Part shown: positions 52,709 to 61,293 of the stretch, piece by piece
Layout: every line of letters starts with the position of its first letter
How positions within the stretch are numbered: position 1 is the stretch's first letter
NCBI GenBank assembly: GCA_965199335.1
Contig: CBDAQZ010000004.1
Span: 682,001-746,000 of the forward strand
Direction: 5' to 3'
Origin: CBDAQV01 sp965199335
Lineage (GTDB): Bacteria; Pseudomonadota; Alphaproteobacteria; CALMVH01
Length of the DNA stretch: 64,000 nucleotides
The notes under the pieces: model-generated
What the model saw: the letters and a program-made list of their open reading frames with translations, nothing else
The model's database searches: none
Told to the model about the DNA's origin: nothing
Program-made: the position numbers and the translations under genes

Positions 52709-53626
52709 ATGACCCCGCGCCTCTATTTCCATCCCGCGACGCTGACGCACGATCCCGGCCCGTTTCCCGGCATGGGCCCGGCGCGGCTGAATGCGGTGCG
52801 GGACGCTCTGGAGGGGCTGGGTGCGTGGCACACGGCCGCACAAGCGACGCCCGATCTGCTGGGCCTGGTCCACACAGGAGATTATATCGACAGCGTGCTG
52901 GCCCCGATCGCGCCGGGCGAGGAACGCGCCTTCGACTTCGAGACCTTCGCCATGAGCGGCACCGCCGAGGCCGCCCTGTATTCCGCGGGGCTGGTGGCCG
53001 AAGCGGTCAGGGCGGTCGTCGCCGGCGAGGCGGGGCGCGCGTTCTGCCTGGTCAGCCCCGGCGGCCACCATGCCGAGGCCGACACAGCGCAGGGCTTCTG
53101 CTTCTTCAACCATGTCGCCATGGCGGCGGCGATGGCGCAGGCGATGCCGGGCGTCGAGCGGGTCGCCGTGCTGGATTTCGACGCGCATCACGGCAACGGT
53201 ACGCAGAGCCTGTTCTGGAACCACGAACGCCGCCTGCTGGTGTCGCTGCACGAGGAAACCGGCCTATCCGGCTTCGCGCACGAGCGCGGATCGGCCGGCA
53301 ACGTCCTTAATATCCCGCTGCCGCCCGGCAGCGGCAGCGATCCATACCGGCGCGCAATGGTGGACAAGGCGCTGCCGAAGCTGGCCGAATTCGCACCCGA
53401 TCTGCTGATAGTGTCCGCCGGCTTCGACATGCACCGCGACGATCCGCTGGCCTCGATGCGTCTGGAGACGGCGGATTATGCCTGGACCGGCGCAGAGCTG
53501 GCCGCGCTTGCGGATACGGACTGCGCCGGGCGGGTTGTCGCGGTGCTGGAGGGCGGGTACAATCTGGACCATCTCGGGGCCTGCGCCGCCGCCTTCGTAT
53601 CCGGCTTGAAAGGCTCTTCACCGTGA
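52709..53626 (+). CDS. Histone-deacetylase-family protein (class II type)
   Basis: 305 residues. Zn-site segments of the arginase/deacetylase fold are intact: SPGGHHAEADTAQGFCFFNHVAMAA, VAVLDFDAHHGNGTQSLFW and VSAGFDMHRDDPL, plus ALEGGYN-like VLEGGYNLDHL. Bacterial members deacetylate acetyl-polyamines or small amides. ATG at 52709 chosen over the GTG at 52691. Its stop overlaps the GTG of the next gene. Confidence 0.93.
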   Translation: MTPRLYFHPATLTHDPGPFPGMGPARLNAVRDALEGLGAWHTAAQATPDLLGLVHTGDYIDSVLAPIAPGEERAFDFETFAMSGTAEAALYSAGLVAEAVRAVVAGEAGRAFCLVSPGGHHAEADTAQGFCFFNHVAMAAAMAQAMPGVERVAVLDFDAHHGNGTQSLFWNHERRLLVSLHEETGLSGFAHERGSAGNVLNIPLPPGSGSDPYRRAMVDKALPKLAEFAPDLLIVSAGFDMHRDDPLASMRLETADYAWTGAELAALADTDCAGRVVAVLEGGYNLDHLGACAAAFVSGLKGSSP

Positions 53627-54630
53627 GCAACGACTCCACGCGCTGGCAGCAGCCGGTCTCTCCCGGCGGTCCCTCCCGCCTGCAGATACTGGAGCGGCGG
53701 CACATCATCCGCCGCGCCGTTCGCGCCTGGCTGGACAAGGAAGGTTTCCTTGAGATCGACGCGCCTTTGCTGGTGCGCGGCACCACGCCCGATCCGGCCG
53801 TGGAATCCTTCGTGGTCGGCGATCGTTACCTGTCGACCTCGACCGAATACCAGATGAAGCGGCTGGCCGCGGGCGGTTTCGAGCGCCTGTACTCGCTGAC
53901 GCAGAATTTCCGCGCCGGCGACGGCGGGCCGTTGCGCAACCCCGAGTTCACCATGCTGGAATGGGGCCGCATCGACGCCGGCGTGGCGGCAATCGAGAAC
54001 GATGCCGAAGGCTTCGTATCGGCGGCGATGGGGGCGCTGGGGCTGGGCGAGACACTGACCTTCCAGGGTCGGCGGATCGACATGCGCCGCCCCTGGGAGC
54101 GGGTCGGCGTCGCCGAGGCGATCCGGCGCGTCACCGGCGCCCCCTTCGACGAATTCGATCTAGCCACATGCCGCCGCGCCGCGGCGGCGGCGGACATCGA
54201 GATCCGTGACGACTGGGCGCAGGACCGCGATTTCCTGTTCAGCCTGCTGATGACCCATATCCAGCCCCGCCTCGGATGGGACAGACCGGTGTTCCTGCGC
54301 GAGTGGCCGCTGTACCAGACCACCTCCGCCGCCGGGGATGGCAAGATCGCGGATCGTAGCGAATTGCTGGTCGCGGGGATGGAACTGTCCGACGGGTTCG
54401 CCGCGCTGGCCGATGCCGACATCCAGGCCCATCTGTTCCAGCAGGCGCTGGAGCGGCGGCAGGCCGCCGGCCAGGTTGCCGTGGAACTGGACCACAGATA
54501 TCTCGAGGCGATGCGGGTCGATCCACCGTTCGGGGCCGGCATGGCGCTGGGCTTCGACCGCCTGGTCATGTTGCTGACCGACCAGCCAAGTATTCGCAAC
54601 GTTCTGGCCCTGGCCTGGGACGAGCTCTAA
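53623..54630 (+). CDS. epmA: EpmA/GenX-type elongation factor P-lysine ligase
   Basis: 335 residues, GTG start. It resembles the catalytic core of class II lysyl-tRNA synthetase without the anticodon domain: motif 2 FERLYSLTQNFRAGDGG..NPEFTMLEWGR and motif 3 GAGMALGFDRLVMLLTDQPSIRNVLA. EpmA adds beta-lysine to EF-P. No efp or epmB gene is nearby, so the substrate rests on homology. Confidence 0.88.
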   Translation: MSNDSTRWQQPVSPGGPSRLQILERRHIIRRAVRAWLDKEGFLEIDAPLLVRGTTPDPAVESFVVGDRYLSTSTEYQMKRLAAGGFERLYSLTQNFRAGDGGPLRNPEFTMLEWGRIDAGVAAIENDAEGFVSAAMGALGLGETLTFQGRRIDMRRPWERVGVAEAIRRVTGAPFDEFDLATCRRAAAAADIEIRDDWAQDRDFLFSLLMTHIQPRLGWDRPVFLREWPLYQTTSAAGDGKIADRSELLVAGMELSDGFAALADADIQAHLFQQALERRQAAGQVAVELDHRYLEAMRVDPPFGAGMALGFDRLVMLLTDQPSIRNVLALAWDEL

Positions 54631-54701
54631 ACGAAAACCTTTCCTTTTACGTAGAATTAATGCAATATCGCCCAGTAAATAGACCTCCTGAGAGGGATAT
54701 C

Positions 54702-55703
54702 ATGTTCGATCTGAAAGAATGGCGCGACAAGAACGGTATCCAGGTCGGTCGCGACCTTGGGAAAAGATTCGAGGACATGCGGGAGGAAGGCAGGCCTTCC
54801 TTGCCGACCATGCTGGACGCCTTTGCGAATGACATAAAACTTGACCGCAACAGCCCCCTGCGAACTGCCGCCGCGGAACTTGGCAGGGCTGCCGAAAAAA
54901 GCCAGGATAACCCTTATCACAATCCCAATCACTTCGCCGACGTGACATACGGTACGGCGCATCTGGTCCTGCTGAACCAGGAACTTGCCGCCAAGCATAT
55001 TCCGGGTGCCGTAGAGCTTTCCAAGGAACAGATGATGATTACCGTCCTGGCCGCCGCGGCGCATGACCTGGGACATGATGGCAAGACGAACAGCGTTCCC
55101 GGGGCCGATGGCAAGCCGACGTTCGTTCCCTTTCGCCTGGAGCAGAAAGCGGTCGACCTGGCCACGCCGATCCTGCGCAAGAACGGCGTTTCCGAAGACC
55201 ACATCGAGGATATAAGCATCCTGATACTGGGTACCGAGCCTATCGCCGGCGCCCAGGGCGTGAAGGCCGCCTACGCTCACATAACCGGTATCGACGGCAA
55301 GACCAAGCCGCCGGTTGTCAATCCAAAACTGGAACGCCTGCTCGAAAGCCCCGAACTGGCTGCATCTGCCAATCTGCTGGGTACCGCCGATATCCTGCCC
55401 AGCATCGTGACCGACTTGAACCAGCGCGTGCAGAGCAACCTGCTGAGCGCGGAATGGGGGCGGCCGACGGGACCGAAGGACACCCTGTTCTTCGTGAACA
55501 ATATCGTCGGCGAACTGGCCGGCCCCGTCGCCGGGTTCTTCAATCCCAACGTCAACATGATACGGCTCGACGCGGAACGGGCGCTGGCGCTGCAGAACAG
55601 CCAGACGCCACAGGCCGGCAACAATGCCGAAATCCCTGCCGGCGTGCTTCAGGCTAGCCAGGCCGCTTCACAAACAGCCCCTCGGGTTCAGTCTGGACGG
55701 TGA
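54702..55703 (+). CDS. HD-domain protein with the class I cyclic-nucleotide phosphodiesterase signature
   Basis: 333 residues. Y72-H73-N74-x2-H77-x2-D80-V81 (YHNPNHFADV) and H121-D-L-x-H125-D-G-x2-N130-S-V match the two hallmark motifs of eukaryotic-type class I PDEs; the second fits the published signature at every position. A third metal-ligand Asp is likely at D230 (LGTADIL). The size equals one catalytic domain. Expected reaction: hydrolysis of cAMP or cGMP. C-terminal 30 residues are Gln/Ala-rich. AGAGGG precedes the ATG at 54702. No signal peptide and no cyclase nearby. Confidence 0.78.
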   Translation: MFDLKEWRDKNGIQVGRDLGKRFEDMREEGRPSLPTMLDAFANDIKLDRNSPLRTAAAELGRAAEKSQDNPYHNPNHFADVTYGTAHLVLLNQELAAKHIPGAVELSKEQMMITVLAAAAHDLGHDGKTNSVPGADGKPTFVPFRLEQKAVDLATPILRKNGVSEDHIEDISILILGTEPIAGAQGVKAAYAHITGIDGKTKPPVVNPKLERLLESPELAASANLLGTADILPSIVTDLNQRVQSNLLSAEWGRPTGPKDTLFFVNNIVGELAGPVAGFFNPNVNMIRLDAERALALQNSQTPQAGNNAEIPAGVLQASQAASQTAPRVQSGR

Positions 55704-56358
55704 TATCGCCGTGATGGTCGAAATTAGCGATACGTGAGAATTTGCGCCCCGCCTCGTCGACGGTCACGGCGATCAGCCCGACATCGGGATGTTGCGCCGC
55801 TTCACGCTGGAAGGCACGGATCATTCGCCCGCTGAAGGGCGTGTTGCGCAGCTTGCCGACGATGCTGATATTCAGGACATAGCCGTAGCGCACATCTTCG
55901 GGCGCGACGAAGCGCAACGGCATGAACGCGCCGCGATCGTCGACGCTTCCGTGATCGGACAGCACGCCGTCATGGATGAATTTCGCGATCGGATACCACG
56001 CGCTGTAGCCCACCGGCGTAACCTGGCCGTCCGCCAGGCGGCAGGTCCATAGCCGGACATAACGGTGCGAACTGGACATGATGTATTTCAGGCGTGGATA
56101 ATCGACACGGTCGACAGGCCGATCGTAGCAAGCCCAGTCGGCAAGCAGGGTGGCGAGGAGGAAGCGCCGCCACGACGGCGAGGCTTCGGCGCCCAGCGGA
56201 TGCGCGAACTCCTCGGTCAGGCGATGCTCGGTGAAGCTGCCGGTGACCCCCTGTGTGAAATCGGTAGCGGCGATGGCGGCGATGCGGCTGTCGATCCAGT
56301 CCAGCACCTCATCCGCGCTGCAGGTCTGTGGATCGATTATATCGTCGAGTTCGAACAC
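55654..56358 (-). CDS. Protein of unknown function, possibly GNAT-like
   Basis: 234 residues from a GTG at 56358 with an ideal AGGAG 5 nt upstream; an upstream extension of 90 residues is low-complexity and rejected. The product is soluble (DPQTCSADEVLDWIDSRIAAI; VGYSAWYPIAKFIHDGV; YGYVLNISIVGKLRNTPFSGRMIRAF). The strand pattern around VGYSAWYP and VLNISIVG faintly recalls acyltransferases but is not decisive. Its last 50 bp overlap the end of the PDE-like gene tail to tail. Confidence 0.65.
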   Translation of the reverse strand: MFELDDIIDPQTCSADEVLDWIDSRIAAIAATDFTQGVTGSFTEHRLTEEFAHPLGAEASPSWRRFLLATLLADWACYDRPVDRVDYPRLKYIMSSSHRYVRLWTCRLADGQVTPVGYSAWYPIAKFIHDGVLSDHGSVDDRGAFMPLRFVAPEDVRYGYVLNISIVGKLRNTPFSGRMIRAFQREAAQHPDVGLIAVTVDEAGRKFSRIANFDHHGDITVQTEPEGLFVKRPG

Positions 56359-56460
56359 TGCGGCTCCTGACCGGTCATGATATGAAGCCGCACAATAGTT
56401 GAATTTGCCGAATTCGAAATACCTGCTACGTCTCTGCCGGACATACAGGGAGCGGATATC

Positions 56461-58479
56461 ATGCGTAAGATACTGATAGGCGTCGGCACCGTAATCGTGC
56501 TTCTGGTCGTTGCGGCGATCGCCGTGCCGTTCCTGATCCCCGCCGACACGTATGTTTCCAAGGTCGCGGCCGCGGTGAAGCAGGCGACAGGGCGCGACCT
56601 GAAGGTTGCCGGACCGGTATCCTTTCACCTGCTGCCCGACATCTCGCTGACCGCCAGCACCGTATCGCTGTCGAACGCGCCCGGCAGCGCGGATTCCGAT
56701 TTCGCCACGATCGGCAAGCTGGACGTCGGGCTGAAGCTGATGCCGCTGCTATCGAAGAAGATCGAGATCAGCCACCTGACCCTGACCCAGCCGATCATCC
56801 ACCTGGAAGTGAACAAGGCGGGACAGGCGAACTGGTCGTTCCAGCCAGCGCCGGGCGCCGCGCCCGTGAAAACGGCCAAGCCCGCAGAGGCGCCGCCGGA
56901 AGAAGCGGCTCCTGAGGGCGGCATGGCCGCGCAGCTGCAGCAGCTTAGCCTCGGAACGGTCAAGATCAGCGACGGCACCTTTACCTATCTCGATGCCCGC
57001 ACCGGCAAGAAGGAGGAAGCCGACAAGCTGGATGCGACGCTGTCGCTGCCCAGCATCAAAGACAAGCTGAGCCTGACGGCAAGCGCGACCTACAAGGGCC
57101 AGAGCCTCGATGCCGACATCACGGCGGCGAAGGCGGCCGCGCTGATCGACGGCAGCGGTACCGAGGTCGGCGTCAAGCTGAGCTCGTCCCTTTTCAAGCT
57201 GGCGCTCGACGGTCAGGCGAAGGCGGCCAAGTCCTTCGGGTTCACCGGCAAGATCGACCTTTCCAGCCCCTCCGTCCGCAACCTCGCCGCCTGGGCAGGA
57301 ACGCCGCTGAAACTGTCGGGCACCGGGCTTGGCCCGCTGAGCCTGACCGGCAAGCTGACGGTCGAGGGGGCATCCCTCTCGCTGTCGGGGATGGCCTTGT
57401 CGCTCGACGCGATAAAGGCCAGCGGCGCGCTGGCGGTGAACGCCAATGGTGCCAGGCCGGTCATCAAGGGCAACCTCGAGCTGGGGGCGCTCGACCTGAA
57501 CCCCTATCTGGCGCCGGCGCCGCAGGGCAATGCCGCGCCGGCTTCCGAGCCGATCGCCGCGCCGGAAACGCCGGGCACCGGCTGGAGCGAAGCCCCGATC
57601 GACGCTTCCGCCCTGAAAAGCGCCGATGCCGACCTGACGCTGGCGCTTACCTCGCTGCATTTCCACACCATTGATATCGGCAAGACGGCACTGAACCTGT
57701 CGCTGGGCAATGGGCGCCTTGCGATCACCTTCAAGCAGCTGACCCTTTATGGCGGCGGCGGCACGGGACGGATCGCGCTTGACGGATCGCAGCCCGGCAT
57801 CGGCTTCGAGACCCAGATCGCGCTGGACAAGGTACAGATGGAACCGCTGCTGATGGCGACGATCGGCATCGACAAGTTCACCGGGACCGGCAAGGTCAAC
57901 ATCGACCTGAACGGCCATGGCCGCAGCCAGGCGCAGCTGATGGCCGGGCTGGGCGGCAAGGGGGCGATGAGCATCAACAACGGCGTCATCAAGGGCATCG
58001 ACCTGGTGGCGATCGAGCACAAGCCGCTGCAGGGGCTGACCGAAAGCAGCGGCACGGCCCAGACCCCGTTCACTGCCCTGTCGGGCACGTTCACGGCAGC
58101 GGGCGGGTCGCTGATCAACCAGGACCTTCTGCTGGACTCGCCGGGCATCGGTCTCAGCGGCAAGGGCACGATCGATGTCTTTCACCGTACGCTGAGCTAT
58201 CGCGTCGAACCGAACCTGCCTTCGGGCATCCAGGGCGGCAAGAGCGGGATCTACGGCACGGCGGTACCGATCGTCATCGAAGGGCCATGGACCAAGCTTA
58301 GCTATCGCCCCGACGTGCAGGCCGTGCTGCAACAGAAAGCACAGAAGATGCTGGGCAGCCAGGTCGACAAGCTGCTGGGCAACAAGAATGGCCAGTCCGG
58401 TAGCGGTGCCAATGGGACTTCGGGCGGCGGGACGAACGGTGCTGCCGGCAGCCTGTTAAAAGGCTTGCTGGGACATTAA
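56461..58479 (+). CDS. AsmA-family envelope protein
   Basis: 672 residues. One N-terminal membrane helix (ILIGVGTVIVLLVVAAIAVPFLIP), then the AsmA start TYVSKVAAAVKQATGRDLKVAGPVSF and a long beta-rich groove; the C-terminal AsmA region reads KFTGTGKVNIDLNGHGRSQAQLMAGLGGKGAMSINNGVIKGIDL. A Pro/Ala linker lies near 138-158. AsmA-like proteins move phospholipids across the periplasm or influence outer membrane assembly. It ends in a Gly/Ser/Asn tail. Confidence 0.9.
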   Translation: MRKILIGVGTVIVLLVVAAIAVPFLIPADTYVSKVAAAVKQATGRDLKVAGPVSFHLLPDISLTASTVSLSNAPGSADSDFATIGKLDVGLKLMPLLSKKIEISHLTLTQPIIHLEVNKAGQANWSFQPAPGAAPVKTAKPAEAPPEEAAPEGGMAAQLQQLSLGTVKISDGTFTYLDARTGKKEEADKLDATLSLPSIKDKLSLTASATYKGQSLDADITAAKAAALIDGSGTEVGVKLSSSLFKLALDGQAKAAKSFGFTGKIDLSSPSVRNLAAWAGTPLKLSGTGLGPLSLTGKLTVEGASLSLSGMALSLDAIKASGALAVNANGARPVIKGNLELGALDLNPYLAPAPQGNAAPASEPIAAPETPGTGWSEAPIDASALKSADADLTLALTSLHFHTIDIGKTALNLSLGNGRLAITFKQLTLYGGGGTGRIALDGSQPGIGFETQIALDKVQMEPLLMATIGIDKFTGTGKVNIDLNGHGRSQAQLMAGLGGKGAMSINNGVIKGIDLVAIEHKPLQGLTESSGTAQTPFTALSGTFTAAGGSLINQDLLLDSPGIGLSGKGTIDVFHRTLSYRVEPNLPSGIQGGKSGIYGTAVPIVIEGPWTKLSYRPDVQAVLQQKAQKMLGSQVDKLLGNKNGQSGSGANGTSGGGTNGAAGSLLKGLLGH

Positions 58480-58892
58480 GGGCTGTCGGGCGATTTACGG
58501 ATGTCGATGTGGTCTATCTCGTCCATCGAGGTATCTATCCCCACGACGTCGATTTTCAGCTCGGTCCGCGGATTGGCCTTTCTGACCACATAGCTGCACC
58601 GGCAAGTCCGATCGGCTCTACTGCCGTTCATCTGGCAGACGCCACCTTGTGTCTCGATATCCTCGACGATCTTTTCCAGGCTGCTGTATTTTGGAAAGTC
58701 TCCGTTCAGCTTCTGGGTCAGCATGTTGACCGATAGCGGCTGGTCGAGAATCTTGAGCGGTCTTTCCGGCGGACGAAGGCTGGCGATGATATCAGGCAGG
58801 GAAACGTAGAACAAAGGTCCACCCACAAGGATAATTGCGACAATCCCGAAAAGGAGAAACCGAAACTTGCCGAAACCGGCTGCTGTTTTCAT
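58476..58892 (-). CDS. Small membrane-anchored protein of unknown function
   Basis: 138 residues. One N-terminal helix (FRFLLFGIVAIILVGGPLFYVSLP) anchors a periplasmic domain with three Cys (GVCQMNG, TCRCSYVV). Its stop overlaps that of asmA (TTAA). The ATG at 58892 lies 2 bp after the upstream gene's stop codon, so the two are co-transcribed. No family recognised. Confidence 0.68.
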   Translation of the reverse strand: MKTAAGFGKFRFLLFGIVAIILVGGPLFYVSLPDIIASLRPPERPLKILDQPLSVNMLTQKLNGDFPKYSSLEKIVEDIETQGGVCQMNGSRADRTCRCSYVVRKANPRTELKIDVVGIDTSMDEIDHIDIRKSPDSP

Positions 58893-58894
58893 TC

Positions 58895-59482
58895 TCAATG
58901 AACCCGGCGGTATTTGCGCGGCTTGAACTTCATCAGCGGGGTGGCGTCCAGCTGTTCGGCCCCGCCTGCGACCTGGCGCTGAACCTCGGCGACGAAACGG
59001 GCGAAGCTGCGGCTGTGGAACCAGTGATCGCGGACCTTCTCCCATAGTTCGGTAAACGTGACCAGCCGTTCGCTGTCGTGCCGGCCCTTGCAGTAATAGA
59101 CATAGTTGTTTGTGAACTCTCCGAACAAGCCATCGATCCAGCGGAAGAACATCTCGTTGGTGATATACTTGTCGCGCCAGTATTGATATTCGTCGTGGAT
59201 CAGATGCCAGTATATATTGAAAAGCGCGAACAGTTCGCTTTCGGACAACAGGTGATGCGTGTCGAGGCCCGGATGGCGCGCCTCGTCTCCGGCACGCGCG
59301 TAGGGTAGACGGTACAGGCGCTCCATGACATCCGAGTGCCGCGACTGGCAGCCGAGGGAGACGTCCACCGCCTTGATATTGCGGTTGAATCCCATTGAGA
59401 TGAACGCAACACCGGCCGTCAGGAAGGTAAATATCGCTTGCAGCAAGGCAACCGCATCGGGCCAGGTAAGCGTATTGAACAT
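58895..59482 (-). CDS. Protein of unknown function with an N-terminal membrane helix
   Basis: 195 residues. An N-terminal hydrophobic segment (AVALLQAIFTFLTAGVAFISMGF) is followed by a Tyr/Trp-rich helical domain (ELFALFNIYWHLIHDEYQYWRDKYITNEMFFRWIDGLF; FTELWEKVRDHWF). The aromatic pattern resembles small DUF4760-like proteins, but I am not certain. First gene of a two-gene unit with 58476-58892. Confidence 0.68.
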   Translation of the reverse strand: MFNTLTWPDAVALLQAIFTFLTAGVAFISMGFNRNIKAVDVSLGCQSRHSDVMERLYRLPYARAGDEARHPGLDTHHLLSESELFALFNIYWHLIHDEYQYWRDKYITNEMFFRWIDGLFGEFTNNYVYYCKGRHDSERLVTFTELWEKVRDHWFHSRSFARFVAEVQRQVAGGAEQLDATPLMKFKPRKYRRVH

Positions 59483-59607
59483 CCTTGTATAACTCCCTTG
59501 CTGACTGTTTCGGTGATTTCATAACTGAAAAATGCAGCCAAATAATGAATACGAAAGCATATTTCTAAAAGTTTGACCGGTCCGGCATCCCGGGCTACAC
59601 CAGCGCG

Positions 59608-59937
59608 ATGACCGACCAGACACCGTTTTACAAGCACCACATCTTCACCTGCACCAACATCCGTCCGCCCGATAAACGCCGGTCGTGCGGAGCGCATGGA
59701 TCGGAAAAACTGCGCGACTACCTCAAGGAAAAGCTGAAAACGCTGGAGATCGAGGGGGCACGCGTCCAGACAACCGCCTGCATGAACCGCTGCGAATTCG
59801 GCCCCGTGATGGTCGTCTATCCCGAAGGTGCCTGGTATCACTACGACAGCGAAAGCGACGTGGATGAAATCGTCCAGTCGCATCTCGTCAACGGCAAACC
59901 TGTCGAACGGCTGCTGCTCGCCCCTGACCAGCGCTGA
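59608..59937 (+). CDS. Thioredoxin-like [2Fe-2S] ferredoxin
   Basis: 109 residues. Four Cys in the spacing C15-x11-C27 and C58-x3-C62 (FTCTNIRPPDKRRSCG, TACMNRCEFGPVMVVYPEG) bind a [2Fe-2S] cluster in a thioredoxin fold. Such proteins carry electrons or regulate Fe-S enzymes. The 3' end overlaps the likely start of mnmE. Confidence 0.92.
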   Translation: MTDQTPFYKHHIFTCTNIRPPDKRRSCGAHGSEKLRDYLKEKLKTLEIEGARVQTTACMNRCEFGPVMVVYPEGAWYHYDSESDVDEIVQSHLVNGKPVERLLLAPDQR

Positions 59938-61231
59938 TACTACGATCTACGCCCTTTCGACCGCGCCCGGCCGTGCCGGTGTTGCGGTCGTTCGCGTTTC
60001 GGGGCCCGACAGCGCCCGTCTGATCGAGGTGTTGAGCGGAAAAACCTGTCCCCCGGCTCGTTACGCCGCCCTGCGCAAGCTTGCCCATGGGGGACTGCCC
60101 ATCGATACGGCGCTGGTGCTGTATTTCGAAGCCCCCGCAAGCTTTACCGGCGAGGATATGGCGGAATTCCAGGTTCACGGTGGCGGGGCGGTGATCCGGT
60201 CCCTGGAACGTGCCCTGGAACAGCTTGGCGCGCGCAGGGCGGACCCAGGAGAATTCTCGCGCCGCGCCTTTCACAACGGCAGGATCGACCTGACCGGGGC
60301 GGAGGCGTTGGCCGATCTGATCGCCGCCGAAAGCGAGGCGCAGCAGGCACAGGCGCTGGCACAGGCCGCCGGCGCGCTGGAAACCCTGTATGCCGGCTGG
60401 TCGAAGCGGCTGACCCGGGCCTTGGCGTATGTCGAGGCCAGCCTGGATTTTGCCGACGAGGATTTGCCGCCCGACATTCTGGATGCCACCCGTGCCGACA
60501 TCGCGGCACTGGCCGGGGAAGTTGGCCTGCATCTGGCGGACGCACGGCGTGGTGAAAGACTGCGCAATGGGTTTCGCGTTGCCATAATCGGTGCGCCCAA
60601 TGTCGGAAAATCAAGCCTTCTCAATGCTTTGGCCCAGCGTGAGGCTGCGATAGTCTCGCAAACCGCCGGGACCACGCGCGACGTGATCGAGGTACACCTG
60701 AATTTGGGCGGTTATCCGGTGATCCTGTCCGATACGGCCGGATTGCGCGATACCCATGACCATATCGAAGCCGAAGGCATCGCGCGGGCGAAGGCGACGG
60801 CCGAGGCGGCAGATATAAAGCTGATACTCTTTGAGGCCATGGCACCACCGCCAGAGGAAATGGCTGTCGCCGACGACACCATAATTGTACTCACCAAGGC
60901 CGACACAGGCTCGTTGCATAATGACAGGGAGGCAAGTTTTATCATTTCGGTGGTGACAGGACGAGGCATGCCGAAATTTCTTCAGCATCTGACCAGCCGG
61001 ATTGCGGCCCTGTGCGGCGACCTCTCCCGTCCGGCGCCCACCCGCGAACGTCATCGCAGTCAGTTGATCCATACAATGGACGCTCTCGATCGCTTCGCAC
61101 TGTCGCCGAGTGCAGATCTGGCGGCCGAGGATCTGCGTATAGCGCTGCGTGCGATCGGACGCATCACCGGCAGGGTGGATGTCGAGGATCTGCTGGATGT
61201 CATCTTCCGGGAGTTCTGCATCGGCAAATAG
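59864..61231 (+). CDS. mnmE: tRNA modification GTPase MnmE
   Basis: 455 residues from the ATG at 59864, but homology to MnmE begins only near 59936 (TTIYALSTAPGRAGVAVVRVSGP) and no ATG, GTG or TTG lies between. Either this upstream ATG, inside the ferredoxin gene, or a rare CTG at 59924 is used. Domains: folate-binding N-terminus (VHGGGAVIRSLERAL), G domain with GAPNVGKSSLLNAL, DTAGLRDTHDHIE and TKAD, and the terminal CIGK whose Cys is essential. With MnmG it makes cmnm5U34 in tRNAs. Confidence 0.95.
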   Translation: MKSSSRISSTANLSNGCCSPLTSADTTIYALSTAPGRAGVAVVRVSGPDSARLIEVLSGKTCPPARYAALRKLAHGGLPIDTALVLYFEAPASFTGEDMAEFQVHGGGAVIRSLERALEQLGARRADPGEFSRRAFHNGRIDLTGAEALADLIAAESEAQQAQALAQAAGALETLYAGWSKRLTRALAYVEASLDFADEDLPPDILDATRADIAALAGEVGLHLADARRGERLRNGFRVAIIGAPNVGKSSLLNALAQREAAIVSQTAGTTRDVIEVHLNLGGYPVILSDTAGLRDTHDHIEAEGIARAKATAEAADIKLILFEAMAPPPEEMAVADDTIIVLTKADTGSLHNDREASFIISVVTGRGMPKFLQHLTSRIAALCGDLSRPAPTRERHRSQLIHTMDALDRFALSPSADLAAEDLRIALRAIGRITGRVDVEDLLDVIFREFCIGK

Positions 61232-61236
61232 GCCGG

Positions 61237-61252
61237 TGTTTCACGTGAAACA
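61237..61252. promoter_or_regulatory. parS centromere-like site 1
   Basis: TGTTTCACGTGAAACA, an exact 16-bp match to the ParB binding site, in the gap between mnmE and mnmG. ParB nucleates here and ParA segregates the origin region. Confidence 0.95.
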
Positions 61253-61293
61253 GTTTTGACGCCCATCGTGTCTTCGGGTACAAGTTTGTCATC

